Source: CAZKFG01 sp964551985
Lineage (GTDB): Bacteria; Bacillota; Negativicutes; Acidaminococcales; JAISLQ01
DNA length: 64,000 bases
Assembly: GCA_964551985.1 (NCBI GenBank)
Contig: CAZKFG010000003.1
Coordinates: 9,736 to 73,735 of the forward strand
Reading direction: 5' to 3'
A program made the position numbers and the translations under genes. Shown here piece after piece: positions 36,941 to 47,500 of the stretch. Below the pieces are notes generated by a model, which saw nothing but the letters and a program-made list of their open reading frames with translations, was not told where the DNA came from and did not search any database. How positions within the stretch are numbered: the stretch's first letter is position 1; each line of letters begins with the position of its first letter.

Positions 36941-37675
36941 TTGAATTTTATAGATAATCTTAATATGCAAAATATTCCTAGGCATATTGCCATAATAATG
37001 GATGGCAATGGGCGCTGGGCTGAGAGTAAAGGTTTGCCTAGAACATTCGGACATAAAGAAGGTGCTAAGACCTTAAAAAAAATCGTTCGTCTAGCAAATA
37101 ATATAGGTGTAAAAGCTATAACTGTTTATGCTTTTTCTACTGAAAATTGGAAACGACCAGAGCTTGAAGTTAATTTCTTAATGAATTTGCTAGATTCTTA
37201 TTTAAAAAAAGAAATTAATGAACTAAATAAAGAAAATGTAAAAGTTATTTTTAGTGGTAAATTAGAAAAATTACCGACAAAAGTTCGAGAACGGGCAGAA
37301 AAAACTATTGATATAACAAAAGATAATACAGGACTTGTTCTAAATCTTGCTGTAAACTATGGTGGACAAGCAGAAATTATCAATGCTGTGAATAATATAC
37401 TCAAAGATGTAAAAAATGGTAAAATAGAAAATAACCAAATTGATGAAACCATTTTCAAAAATTACTTATACACAGTAAATCTTCCTGATGTTGATTTACT
37501 TATAAGACCTGGCGGAGATATGAGAATAAGTAATTTTCTGCTATGGCAAATAGCTTATGCGGAAATTTGGTTTACAGATACATTTTGGCCTGATATAAAA
37601 GAAGAAGATTTTTGTAAGGCAATACAAGACTATCAAACAAGAGACAGACGCTTTGGCGCTTTAAATAAAAAATAA
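36941..37675 (+). CDS. uppS: Isoprenyl transferase (undecaprenyl diphosphate synthase)
   Basis: UppS makes the C55 lipid carrier for cell wall synthesis. The product is 244 residues. Signatures are PRHIAIIMDGNGRWAESKG with the catalytic Asp, FSTENWKRP, and LIRPGGDMRISNFLLWQ. TTG at 36941 is chosen because AAAGGGGT (36925-36932) precedes it at good spacing. A longer frame back to 36884 would start inside the hairpin after the ferredoxin and lacks a ribosome site. Confidence 0.96.
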   Translation: MNFIDNLNMQNIPRHIAIIMDGNGRWAESKGLPRTFGHKEGAKTLKKIVRLANNIGVKAITVYAFSTENWKRPELEVNFLMNLLDSYLKKEINELNKENVKVIFSGKLEKLPTKVRERAEKTIDITKDNTGLVLNLAVNYGGQAEIINAVNNILKDVKNGKIENNQIDETIFKNYLYTVNLPDVDLLIRPGGDMRISNFLLWQIAYAEIWFTDTFWPDIKEEDFCKAIQDYQTRDRRFGALNKK

Positions 37676-37688
37676 AGTAGGTGTTTTA

Positions 37689-38519
37689 GTGCTTTTACCA
37701 AGGCTTTTAACAGCCATTGTTGGTATACCGCTAGTTGTATTTTTGCTAAATTACGGTGGATTGGTTTTTGCTTTAGCAGTAGCAATTTTTTCTTTTGTCG
37801 CTACTGTCGAATTAAATAATATGGCAAAAAAAATTGGGGCACAAATTTATCTTTTTTCAGGAATGATTTGCGTGCCTATTTTGTGTTTAGTAGCATATTT
37901 TTTTGGTGCTGAAAAACTAATGCTTGCTTTTAATGCTTTCATATTATTTGTTTTAATTGAAGGAATAATAAAGTTTAAAAATTCAAAATGGCTACAATGC
38001 AACTTTTTTTCGATATTTGCTTTGTGTTATACAGGTTTGTTTTTTGCTCAAATAATCTTAATTAGACAATTTGCTCAAACAAATATTGTTGAAAACTATT
38101 TTGGTAAAATGAGTTTAGGTGAGATATTTTTATGGCTAGGACTGCTTGGCACTTGGTCAAGTGATACTTTTGCATATTTTGTAGGCATAACTATTGGCAA
38201 GCATAAAATGTGCCCACAGCTAAGTCCTAAAAAATCTTGGGAAGGCGCAATCGGTGGATTTGTTGGATGCGTAGCAAGTGTATATTTTTTAGGCACTTAT
38301 TTATTTAATTTAGGCATTTACAATCTTGTGTTTCTAGGTCTTATCATAGCTGTTGTTGCGCCACTTGGTGATCTTTGCGAATCACAGCTAAAAAGATTTT
38401 GCTCAGTTAAAGATTCAGGTAGTATTTTTCCTGGACACGGTGGAGTGCTAGATAGATTTGACAGTATTTTGTTTGTAATGCCGGCAGTATATATATATTT
38501 AATTTTAATGGTAGGGTAG
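37689..38519 (+). CDS. cdsA: Phosphatidate cytidylyltransferase
   Basis: CdsA makes CDP-diacylglycerol from phosphatidate and CTP at the membrane. The product is 276 residues with about eight membrane helices. The family signature is near the C-terminus (SPKKSWEGAIGGFVG, then GDLCESQLKRFCSVKDSGSIFPGHGGVLDRFDS). The start is GTG. It lies between uppS and dxr, the conserved order. Confidence 0.97.
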   Translation: MLLPRLLTAIVGIPLVVFLLNYGGLVFALAVAIFSFVATVELNNMAKKIGAQIYLFSGMICVPILCLVAYFFGAEKLMLAFNAFILFVLIEGIIKFKNSKWLQCNFFSIFALCYTGLFFAQIILIRQFAQTNIVENYFGKMSLGEIFLWLGLLGTWSSDTFAYFVGITIGKHKMCPQLSPKKSWEGAIGGFVGCVASVYFLGTYLFNLGIYNLVFLGLIIAVVAPLGDLCESQLKRFCSVKDSGSIFPGHGGVLDRFDSILFVMPAVYIYLILMVG

Positions 38520-38522
38520 ATT

Positions 38523-39677
38523 ATGAAGAATATAGCTATTTTAGGTAGTACTGGTTCTATTGGTCAGCAGGCATTAGAAATAGCCAGAGCAAATAAGGAT
38601 AAAATAAAAGTTACTACATTGGCTGCAAATGCAAATGATGAACTTTTAGAACAACAGATAAATGAATTTTTGCCAGATATAGCAGTATTGTCTGATGAAG
38701 ATGCAGCAAAAAGATTAAAAAATCGCTATAAAGGTAAAACAGAAATTATAGACGGTGAAAAAGGGCTTATTGAAGCGGCAACTTATGAAAAAATACATAT
38801 GGTGCTTGCCTCAATAGTTGGCTTTGCAGGACTTTTACCAACACTTGCAGCAATTGAAAGCAAAAAAGAAATTGCTTTGGCTAACAAAGAGACACTTGTT
38901 GCCGCAGGTAGTATCATTATGCCTAAAATAAAAGAATATAATTGTACTTTAATTCCTGTAGACAGCGAACACAGTGCTATATTTCAATCTTTAACTGGTC
39001 AAGATACAAGTAAAATTGAAAGAATATTGCTTACAGCTTCAGGTGGTCCATTTAGAGGAAAATCGTTAGAGCAACTTAAAAATATTACTTTGCAAGACTG
39101 CTTAAAGCACCCTAACTGGGCAATGGGACAAAAGATAACTATAGATTCTTCAACTCTTGCTAACAAAGGCTTAGAAGTTATTGAAGCACATTGGTTATTT
39201 GATATAGATTATGATAAAATAACTGTAGTTGTTCATCCACAAAGCATAATACATTCTATGGTTGAATATACTGATGGCGCTGTTATCGCACAACTTGGGT
39301 TACCTGATATGAAAGTGCCGATTCAGTATGCTTTTTCTTATCCTAAGCGCTGGGATAGTAGTTTTGAAAAATTAGATTTTTTTAAGCTTTCTCACATGAC
39401 TTTTGAACAACCAGATATGCAAACATTTTCGGCATTAAAACTTGCTTTTGATGCAGGAAAAATGGGCGGTACAATGCCTTGTATCTATAATGCAGCAAAT
39501 GAGCAGGCGGTAAATAATTTTATTAAAGGTAATATAAGTTACCTTGATATACCAAAAGCAATAGAATACACTATGCAAAAATGTGAAATGGTTCAACAAC
39601 CAACATTAGATGATATAATTAAAGCAGATAAAAAAGCTAGAGAGTATGTAAAAGAATATACTCAAAGCTTAAAATAA
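38523..39677 (+). CDS. dxr: 1-deoxy-D-xylulose 5-phosphate reductoisomerase
   Basis: Dxr makes MEP from DXP with NADPH in the non-mevalonate pathway. The product is 384 residues. It has an N-terminal NADPH site (ILGSTGSIGQQALE), ALANKETLVAAG, the metal-binding region (PVDSEHSAIFQ), TASGGPFRG and WAMGQKITIDSSTLANKGLEVIEA. It is spaced 3 bases from cdsA. Confidence 0.98.
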   Translation: MKNIAILGSTGSIGQQALEIARANKDKIKVTTLAANANDELLEQQINEFLPDIAVLSDEDAAKRLKNRYKGKTEIIDGEKGLIEAATYEKIHMVLASIVGFAGLLPTLAAIESKKEIALANKETLVAAGSIIMPKIKEYNCTLIPVDSEHSAIFQSLTGQDTSKIERILLTASGGPFRGKSLEQLKNITLQDCLKHPNWAMGQKITIDSSTLANKGLEVIEAHWLFDIDYDKITVVVHPQSIIHSMVEYTDGAVIAQLGLPDMKVPIQYAFSYPKRWDSSFEKLDFFKLSHMTFEQPDMQTFSALKLAFDAGKMGGTMPCIYNAANEQAVNNFIKGNISYLDIPKAIEYTMQKCEMVQQPTLDDIIKADKKAREYVKEYTQSLK

Positions 39678-39692
39678 CAGGAGGATTTTTTT

Positions 39693-40721
39693 GTGATAAC
39701 AATTTTAGCCACAATTTTTGTTTTTGGCTTACTAGTATTCGTACACGAACTTGGTCATTTTGTCATCGCCAAGTTATCAGGTATGAAAGTTACAGAATTT
39801 GCCATAGGGTTTGGACCTGGCATCTATAAAAAACAAGAAGGCGAAACACTTTATTCTTTGAGAGCTATACCACTGGGTGGGTATAATAAAATCGCTGGAA
39901 TGGATCCAGATGATGAAGAAGATCCGAGAAATTTTGACAATCAATCATTAATTAAAAGGATATTAGTTGTTTTAGCAGGTTCTACAATGAATTTGCTTTT
40001 GCCCATAGTACTCTTTTTTATAATAATAATGACATCTGGCTTGCAAAAGCCTGTTGATTTGCCTCAGTTTGGTAAAATTATAGAAAATACACCCGCTGCA
40101 ACAGCTGGTTTAAAAGAAAATGATAAAGTTGTATCTGTTGATGGTAAAAAAGTAGGCACTTGGTCAGAGCTTGTAGATAATATCAAAGACAAGTCAAACC
40201 AACAAATAAAATTGGTTGTCGAGCGTGATGGTCAAAACTTGAATTTAGTTGTTATACCTCAGTATGATGCCAAAGCAAAAAAATCTGTAATAGGTGTTAT
40301 TGCTAAAACAACTACATATAAACCTGGTGTGATTGAGGCTATGCAACTTTCTGTCACACAGACATATATGATTTGCAAAGAGATGATTACAAGCTTTTAC
40401 TATTTAATATTTGATCGTAGTCAACCGGCAGATTTAGCAGGACCTATTGGTGTCGCTCAAATGGCAGGTAAAGTTGCGCAATACGGAATTATTCCACTAC
40501 TTAATTTTGCAGCGCTACTGAGTATAAATCTAGGGATAATAAATTTACTGCCGCTACCATTACTTGATGGTGGACATATAGTTGTACTTATGCTTGAAGG
40601 CATACGCGGTAAAAAGCTAGGTGCTAATACAATGCAGAAAATTCAATATGTAGGGATGATACTACTATTTTCTTTGCTTATTTTTGCAACATTTAAAGAT
40701 GTTATCAGACTTAGCTCTTAA
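39693..40721 (+). CDS. rseP: Site-2 intramembrane zinc protease RseP
   Basis: RseP/RasP cleaves membrane substrates such as anti-sigma factors and signal peptides. The product is 342 residues. It has the zinc site HELGH (about residues 18-22), a PDZ domain at about residues 120-195 (AAGLKENDKVVSVDGKKV), and a second metal motif LLDGGH in the C-terminal membrane part. The start is GTG after CAGGAGG. Confidence 0.97.
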   Translation: MITILATIFVFGLLVFVHELGHFVIAKLSGMKVTEFAIGFGPGIYKKQEGETLYSLRAIPLGGYNKIAGMDPDDEEDPRNFDNQSLIKRILVVLAGSTMNLLLPIVLFFIIIMTSGLQKPVDLPQFGKIIENTPAATAGLKENDKVVSVDGKKVGTWSELVDNIKDKSNQQIKLVVERDGQNLNLVVIPQYDAKAKKSVIGVIAKTTTYKPGVIEAMQLSVTQTYMICKEMITSFYYLIFDRSQPADLAGPIGVAQMAGKVAQYGIIPLLNFAALLSINLGIINLLPLPLLDGGHIVVLMLEGIRGKKLGANTMQKIQYVGMILLFSLLIFATFKDVIRLSS

Positions 40722-40738
40722 AAAGAGGTCTAAATATT

Positions 40739-41806
40739 ATGAGAAGAAAAACCAGACAAATAAATATTGGTGGCGTTTTAGTTGGTGGTGATAGTCAAAT
40801 ATCAGTTCAATCAATGACTAATACTAAAACTCATGATGTAAAAGCCACTATCAAACAAATACAGCAGCTTGTTGATGCAGGTTGTGATATAGTTCGTCTT
40901 GCTGTACCTGATGAACAGGCAGCAAACTCTTTAACTGATATTAAAAAAGCAGTTAAAATACCTATTATCGCTGATATTCACTTTGATTATCGCTTGGCAC
41001 TTTTGGCAATGGACAATAAAGTAGATGCTTTGCGCATAAATCCTGGAAATATTGGCAGTAAAGAAAATGTTGCAAAAGTAGTGCAAAAAGCCAAAGAGTG
41101 CAATATACCTATTCGGATAGGAGTAAATGCAGGCTCTTTGCCAAAAGATTTGATAAGAGAGAACCAAAAGCCGCAACCTGAAGATTTGGTGCAAGCGGCA
41201 ATGCGTAATATTGAAATCTTACAAGAGTTAGACTTTCACGATATAAAAATTTCGCTAAAAGCACATGATGTCCCACTTACAATAGCCACATATCAACTTA
41301 TTGCAAATAAAGTCGATTATCCACTGCATTTAGGAATAACAGAAGCAGGCACTATTAATAGCGGGATAATAAAATCGGCTGTCGGCATAGGTGCGCTTTT
41401 AGCTCAAGGGATAGGCGATATATTAAGGGTTTCTTTGACAGGGGATCCTGTTGAGGAAGTAAAGGTTGGCAGGCAAATTTTAAAAGCACTTGGACTTAGA
41501 TCTTATGGACCTACGATAGTATCTTGTCCTACTTGCGGAAGAACAGAAATTGATTTAGAGAAACTAGCGCTCAAAGTGGAAGAGAAACTATCCACAATTA
41601 AAGATGATATAACAGTTGCAGTTATGGGCTGCATAGTAAATGGACCAGGTGAAGCTAGAACTGCTGATGTAGGGATAGCAGGCGGCAAAGGACAAGGACT
41701 TATTTTTAAAAAAGGTCAGATATTGCGCAAAGTAGAACAAGATAAATTGCTTGATGAATTGTCAAAAGAGATAGATGAGATATTAAAAGAGAGGGCGAGA
41801 GCTTAA
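40739..41806 (+). CDS. ispG: 4-hydroxy-3-methylbut-2-enyl diphosphate synthase (flavodoxin)
   Basis: IspG is a [4Fe-4S] enzyme that converts MEcPP to HMBPP in the MEP pathway. The product is 355 residues. It has a TIM-barrel start ([22 protein letters not shown]), the LRINPGNIG motif, and the cluster domain with Cys ligands in [12 protein letters not shown] and [11 protein letters not shown]. The stop overlaps the proS start by one base. ispG in this slot, after rseP, occurs in many Clostridia and Negativicutes but not in B. subtilis. Confidence 0.98.
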   Translation: MRRKTRQINIGGVLVGGDSQISVQSMTNTKTHDVKATIKQIQQLVDAGCDIVRLAVPDEQAANSLTDIKKAVKIPIIADIHFDYRLALLAMDNKVDALRINPGNIGSKENVAKVVQKAKECNIPIRIGVNAGSLPKDLIRENQKPQPEDLVQAAMRNIEILQELDFHDIKISLKAHDVPLTIATYQLIANKVDYPLHLGITEAGTINSGIIKSAVGIGALLAQGIGDILRVSLTGDPVEEVKVGRQILKALGLRSYGPTIVSCPTCGRTEIDLEKLALKVEEKLSTIKDDITVAVMGCIVNGPGEARTADVGIAGGKGQGLIFKKGQILRKVEQDKLLDELSKEIDEILKERARA

Positions 41807-43512
41807 TGTTATTTTCTAAATTATATGCACCAACGCTGCGCGAAGTGCCGGCAGAGGCGGAAGTTATAAGCCATAAACTGCTACTTAGAGCAGGTTTTAT
41901 AAAAAAAGCTGCAGGTGGATTTTATACCTATCTACCACTAGCATGGCGAGTGTTGAAAAAAATAGAACAAATTGTGCGTGAAGAAATGGATGCTAAAGAT
42001 GGTCAAGAAATTTCTATGCCAATAGTTCAACCTGCTGAAATATGGCAAGAAAGTGGTCGTTGGTCTGTATACGGAGATGAGATGTTTCGTTTGACAGATA
42101 GGCATAAAAGACCTTTTTGTTTAGGTCCTACACATGAAGAAATGGTAACAACAATAGTAAAAAGTGACATAAGATCATATAAGCAGTTGCCGGTGCTTTT
42201 ATATCAAATACAAAATAAATATCGTGACGAGAGACGTCCAAGATTTGGACTGATGCGTGGTCGTGAATTTATAATGAAAGATTTATATTCTTTTGACCGC
42301 GATGAAGAAAAACTGGAAGTATCTTACCAAAAAATGTATGAAGCTTATACAAATGTGTTTAATCGTTGTGGCCTTGATTTTAGACCTGTGGAAGCAGACT
42401 CTGGTGCAATTGGCGGTAGCGGCTCACATGAGTTTATGGTTTTAGCAAATAGTGGTGAAGCCGAAATTGTTTACTGTACAAATTGTGATTTTGCAGCAAA
42501 TACTGAAAAAGCAGAGCTTAACACTATTGTCGAACAAGAAGAGCAAATGCTTTCTTTAGAAAAAGTACATACGCCAGATTGTACAACAATAAAAGATGTT
42601 TGTGAATTTTTAAATTCACCTGTACACAAAAGTGTTAAAGCTGTTGCTTATGATAGTGATAAAGGACTTATTTTAGCCTTTGTTCGTGGTGATCATGAGG
42701 TAAACGAAATAAAAGTGCTTAATGCTGTTGGTGCAATAGATTTGACTATGGCTACAGAAGAAAGTCTGACGAAGGCTGGAACTGTTGCAGGTTATATGGG
42801 ACTATTAGGTGAGAAAAAAGATGTTACAATAGTTGTTGACAGCACCATTATGAATATGCACAATTTTGTTTGTGGTGCTGACATTAGCGAATACCATTAC
42901 AAAAATGTCAATCCAAAGCGTGATTTTAAAGCAAGTATTATAACCGATATACGTATGATTAGTGCAAATGATCCTTGTCAAAGATGCGGCGGTAAGTTAG
43001 AAACTGCAAGAGGCATTGAAGTGGGTCAGGTATTTAAGTTGCACACTAAATACTCTGAGGCGCTATCGGCTACATTTTTAGATGAAAATGGCAAAGAAAA
43101 ACCAATGGTTATGGGTTGCTATGGCATAGGTGTAAGTAGAACTATGGCAGCAGCCATTGAGCAAAATAATGATGAAAATGGTATGATATGGCCCTTGTCA
43201 ATAGCGCCATATCATGTTGTCGTAGTGCCTGTTAATGCTAAAAATCAAGAACAATTTGATTTATCTAAACAAATTTATGATACACTCTGTAGCAATAACA
43301 TAGAAACTGTCTTAGACGACAGACCAGAGCGTGCAGGGGTTAAATTTAAAGATGCCGATTTAATTGGTTACCCTATTCGCATAACGATTAGCCCAAAAAG
43401 TATTGAAGAAGACCGAATAGAAATAAAAGTACGTAAAAATGGCGAAGTTATTTTTGCAAGTAAAGAAGATTATTTAGATAAGATACAACAGCAACTAAAA
43501 TTTTTAAAATAG
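41806..43512 (+). CDS. proS: Prolyl-tRNA synthetase
   Basis: Charges tRNA-Pro. It is the bacterial long form of 568 residues with an editing insertion between class II motifs 2 and 3. Typical parts are [59 protein letters not shown], the insertion (about residues 225-385), and [13 protein letters not shown]. The C-terminal anticodon-binding domain begins near [11 protein letters not shown]. Confidence 0.98.
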   Translation: MLFSKLYAPTLREVPAEAEVISHKLLLRAGFIKKAAGGFYTYLPLAWRVLKKIEQIVREEMDAKDGQEISMPIVQPAEIWQESGRWSVYGDEMFRLTDRHKRPFCLGPTHEEMVTTIVKSDIRSYKQLPVLLYQIQNKYRDERRPRFGLMRGREFIMKDLYSFDRDEEKLEVSYQKMYEAYTNVFNRCGLDFRPVEADSGAIGGSGSHEFMVLANSGEAEIVYCTNCDFAANTEKAELNTIVEQEEQMLSLEKVHTPDCTTIKDVCEFLNSPVHKSVKAVAYDSDKGLILAFVRGDHEVNEIKVLNAVGAIDLTMATEESLTKAGTVAGYMGLLGEKKDVTIVVDSTIMNMHNFVCGADISEYHYKNVNPKRDFKASIITDIRMISANDPCQRCGGKLETARGIEVGQVFKLHTKYSEALSATFLDENGKEKPMVMGCYGIGVSRTMAAAIEQNNDENGMIWPLSIAPYHVVVVPVNAKNQEQFDLSKQIYDTLCSNNIETVLDDRPERAGVKFKDADLIGYPIRITISPKSIEEDRIEIKVRKNGEVIFASKEDYLDKIQQQLKFLK

Positions 43513-43554
43513 TTTAGCACTTATTAGGATACCGAATTATAAGGAGGTTTTTCA

Positions 43555-44433
43555 ATGGCAAATCATGGTAAAAGTATAAACTTATTTTTGATGGATGGAA
43601 CTCCTAACGGTATCATTAAATGTAGCTTGGCTAATTGGACTGGTGTTGCATATAAAATTCCTCGTACAGAATTAGAAAAGTGTAAGGAAAGGGAAGAACT
43701 TTCTCAAAGCGGCATATATTTTCTGTTTGGAAAATCTGAGCAAAATGATGAGCAAGTTGTTTATATTGGTCAAGCAGGTGTTAGGAAAACTGGAGATGGT
43801 ATTTTGTACAGATTACAAGAGCATAAGCGTAATCCAGACAAAGATTATTGGACAGAGGCTATTGTATTTACAACTTCTAATAATTCTTTTGGTCCTACTG
43901 AAATTAGTTATTTAGAGCATCGATTTTGTAAAATAGCAAATGAAGCCAAACGTTATTTTGTAAAAAATGCAAATGAACCTTCATTAGGCAATATAACAGA
44001 AGAAAAGGAATGTGAGCTAGAAGAATTTATTGATTATGCTAAAATTATTGTAGGTACATTAGGGCATAATTTATTTGAACCATTAATCAAAAATGTTTTA
44101 TCCAATGATAATAAAAAAGACTTAAAAATGTTTTATATAAAAAGAAAAAGTAAAGTAGGTACTTTTATAGATGCACGTGGAATTCAAACAAACGAAGGTT
44201 TTGTTGTATTAAAAGGGAGTACAATAAACTTGAAAGAAACACCTAGCTTACAAAATAATGTCAAGAAGTTTCGTAAAGAAATAAATATAGATAGTAATGG
44301 AATATTACAAGAAGATGTTCTTTTTAGTAGTCCATCTTATGCTGCTTGTTTGGTGCTAGGTCGTTCAGCTAACGGACTAATCGAATGGAAAAATAAAGAT
44401 GGAAAAATATTAAAAGAAATAGAAAACAGTTGA
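43555..44433 (+). CDS. GIY-YIG domain protein with DUF4357-like C-terminus
   Basis: The product is 292 residues. A GIY-YIG nuclease-like domain spans about residues 50-130. The motif pair is GIYFLFG (residues 53-59) and VVYIGQAG (68-75), followed by a conserved-type Arg (LYRLQEH) and Glu residues (TEISYLEHRF). The last 55 residues resemble DUF4357 (SPSYAACLVLGRSANGLIEWKNKDGKIL). Such stand-alone proteins occur sporadically, often near mobile or restriction genes. Their substrate is unknown. It has its own strong RBS (AAGGAGG), sits between proS and polC where B. subtilis has none, and is closed by a terminator. Confidence 0.85.
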   Translation: MANHGKSINLFLMDGTPNGIIKCSLANWTGVAYKIPRTELEKCKEREELSQSGIYFLFGKSEQNDEQVVYIGQAGVRKTGDGILYRLQEHKRNPDKDYWTEAIVFTTSNNSFGPTEISYLEHRFCKIANEAKRYFVKNANEPSLGNITEEKECELEEFIDYAKIIVGTLGHNLFEPLIKNVLSNDNKKDLKMFYIKRKSKVGTFIDARGIQTNEGFVVLKGSTINLKETPSLQNNVKKFRKEINIDSNGILQEDVLFSSPSYAACLVLGRSANGLIEWKNKDGKILKEIENS

Positions 44434-44445
44434 AGGCTTCAAGTT

Positions 44446-44471
44446 AAAAAGCGGTTTTTAAACCGCTTTTT
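44446..44471 (+). terminator. Rho-independent terminator after the GIY-YIG gene
   Basis: AAAAAGCGGTT (44446-44456) pairs with AACCGCTTTTT (44461-44471) around a TTTA loop. A T run is on one side and an A run on the other, so it may act in both directions. Confidence 0.9.
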
Positions 44472-44474
44472 AAT

Positions 44475-44503
44475 TTGTGCAAAATTGTTTTTTTTGCTAT
44501 AAT
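44475..44503 (+). promoter_or_regulatory. Predicted promoter of polC
   Basis: TTGTGC at 44475-44480 and TATAAT at 44498-44503 are 17 bases apart. The -10 has a TGC extension (TGCTATAAT). It lies just after the preceding terminator and 58 bases before the polC start. Confidence 0.65.
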
Positions 44504-44561
44504 ACAATATATTGTCTCATGATTTTTTAAAAAATACTACATACTGTTTAGGTGGGTTAAA

Positions 44562-47500
44562 ATGTTTATAGATTATTGTCTTTTTCCGCAAAATGATAGT
44601 TGTTTTGAAGATTATTTAGCTAATTTAGATGAAAAAATAGATTGTACTGAAAATGTAAAAGTTTTGAAAGTAAACGTTTCTTTAAAAGATAATTGCTGGC
44701 AGATAGTTGCTGAAAAAAATAATTTATCTCAAGAAGTATTGGATGATTTTTCGACTTTTCTATGTCAAAAACATAGTATTGATAAAGTTGTTTTTACTTT
44801 TGCTGATGAAAATGAATGCTTGCTAGAGTTTATTAAGAGCTATTTATTAAAACGTATTTTTGAAAATCATCAAGAACTTTGTCCTGTTTTGCAACAAAGT
44901 GTTTGGCAGCTAGAGAATAATAATTTAAATATAATTCTTGATAGCAAGTTTTTTTTAGAACGTATGAAAAAGAAAAAAATTGATAATTTTTTGATTGACA
45001 TTCTAAAAAATGATTTAAATAAAGAAATCGCAATTAATTTTTTAGTTATAGAAAAAACCGTTGAACAACAAGAACAGGATTTTGAGCAAGAGCTAGAAAA
45101 AGAGCTAGAGCAGATACAAAAAGAAGTTTGTGCAGTTAAAAAACCTGTTCAAGATGGATTGATTTATGGTAAATCTTTTAAAGGTGATCCTGTTAAAATA
45201 TCTAGTATTCAAGAAGAAGAAAGTAAAGTAATTATTCAAGGAAACATTAATAAAATCGACTGTAGAGAGCTAAGAACAGGTCGTATAGCTTTAAAATTTA
45301 GCATTGCTGATGATACAGATGGTATTAATGCCAAGATATTTTTTGAAAGTAAAGAACAGTTTAATAGAGAAGCAAGTAATATAAAAGAAGGTTTGTATGT
45401 TAAAATAAGTGGTTATGTACAAAGTGATAGATTTGAACGCAATGACCTTATTCTTACACCTAAAGGTATAATGCTTTTGCAAAAACAGTTGCGGATGGAT
45501 GATGCTCAAGAAAAAAGAGTAGAATTTCATGCTCATACTAAGATGAGCGCACTAGATGCTGTTATGGGTATTAAAGATTATATCAAATGTGCAGCTAGGT
45601 GGGGTCATAGCGCAGTCACTATTACAGATCACGGTGTAGTCCAAGCATTTCCAGAAGCGTATGACGTTGCTAAAAAAGAGAAAATTAAACCGATTTTTGG
45701 TATGGAAGGATATATGGTAGAAGCAAATGAAGAAAAAAGTACTTCATATCATATAGTTATTTTGGCAAAAAATCAAAAAGGATTGTTTAACCTATACAAA
45801 TTAATTTCATTATCACATTTAAAGTATTTTTACAAAAGGCCAAGAATTCCAAGAACTTTAATTGAAGAATATCGTGAAGGACTTATTTTAGGTTCAGCTT
45901 GCGAAGCAGGAGATTTATATCAGGCTTTTTTAAACAATCAATCGGAAGAACAAATTGAAAAAATTGCTAGTTTTTATGATTATCTTGAAATACAGCCAAA
46001 CGGTAACAATCAATTTTTAATAAGGCAAGGAAAAATTGGCAGTGAAAAAGAACTTTGTGAGATAAACAAAAAAATTGTGCAGCTTGGTAAAAAACTTGGT
46101 AAACCAGTTATTGCAACTTGTGATGTGCATTTTTTAAACCCGGAAGATGAAATGTACAGACGCATTTTGCAGGCAGGTCAAGGTTATAGTGATGCCGACG
46201 AGCAAGCGCCTTTGTTTTTTAGAACAACCCAAGAAATGCTCGATGAGTTTTCTTATTTAGGTGAAGATTGTTATGATGTTGTTGTTACAAATACAAGAAA
46301 AATAGCAGGTTTAATAGATAATATAAAACCAATTCCAGAAGAATTGTATTCGCCACAAATTTCTGGTGCTGCTGATGATGTTACTAATATGTCCTATAGT
46401 ACAGCGAAAAGACTTTATGGTGAAAATTTGCCGCAAATTGTTGTTGATAGACTGAAGTTAGAACTCAATTCAATTGTTGGCAATGGCTTTTCAGAACTAT
46501 ACTTAATAGCTCACAAGCTTGTTAAAAAATCGCTTGATGATGGCTACCTGGTAGGGTCTAGGGGTTCTGTTGGTTCTTCTTTTGTTGCAACAATGATGAA
46601 TATTACAGAGGTAAACCCTCTACAACCTCATTATCGCTGTGCTAAGTGTAACTACAGTGAATTTATTACTGACGGTAGCTATGGATCAGGTTTTGATTTG
46701 CCTGATAAAGCTTGTCCACATTGTAGTGAAAATTTGCAAAAAGATGGTCATGATATACCGTTTGCTGTATTTTTAGGCTTTCATGGTGATAAAGTTCCTG
46801 ATATAGACCTGAATTTTTCTGGAGAATATCAAGCTCAAGCACACAAGTATACAGAAGAACTATTTGGCAGAGCAAACGTATTTAGAGCAGGCACTATTTC
46901 TACAATAGCCGACAAAACTGCAGCAGGATTTGCTAAAAAATATTATGAAGAAAGAGCCGTTACTGTAAGAAACGCACGTATTGATTGTTTGATACCTGGC
47001 TGCACTGGCGTAAAAAGAACTACAGGTCAACATCCTGGCGGAATAATGGTTGTTCCTCGTGATATGGATGTGCATTACTTTACGCCTGTACAAAGACCTG
47101 CTGATGATAGTAGCTCTGACACAATTACAACTCATTTTGACTATCATTCTATAAGTGATAGGCTTGTCAAATTAGATATTTTAGGTCACGACGATCCGAC
47201 CGTTATTAAAATGCTAGAAGATATGATAGGTTTGTCAGCTAAAGATATCCCTTTTGGTGACGAAAAAACTGTGTCTATATTTTCTTCTACTGAAGCTATA
47301 GGCTTGACTCCAGAACAATTAGGCTCTAGTGTTGCCACTTTAGGTATACCTGAATTTGGCACACGGTTTGTACGGCAGATGTTAGAAGATACAAGACCGA
47401 AATGTTTTAGTGAGCTAGTGCGTATTAGTGGTTATTCACACGGCACCGATGTGTGGATTAAAAACGCGCAAGATTTGATTAAAGACGGTATAGCTAAGGT

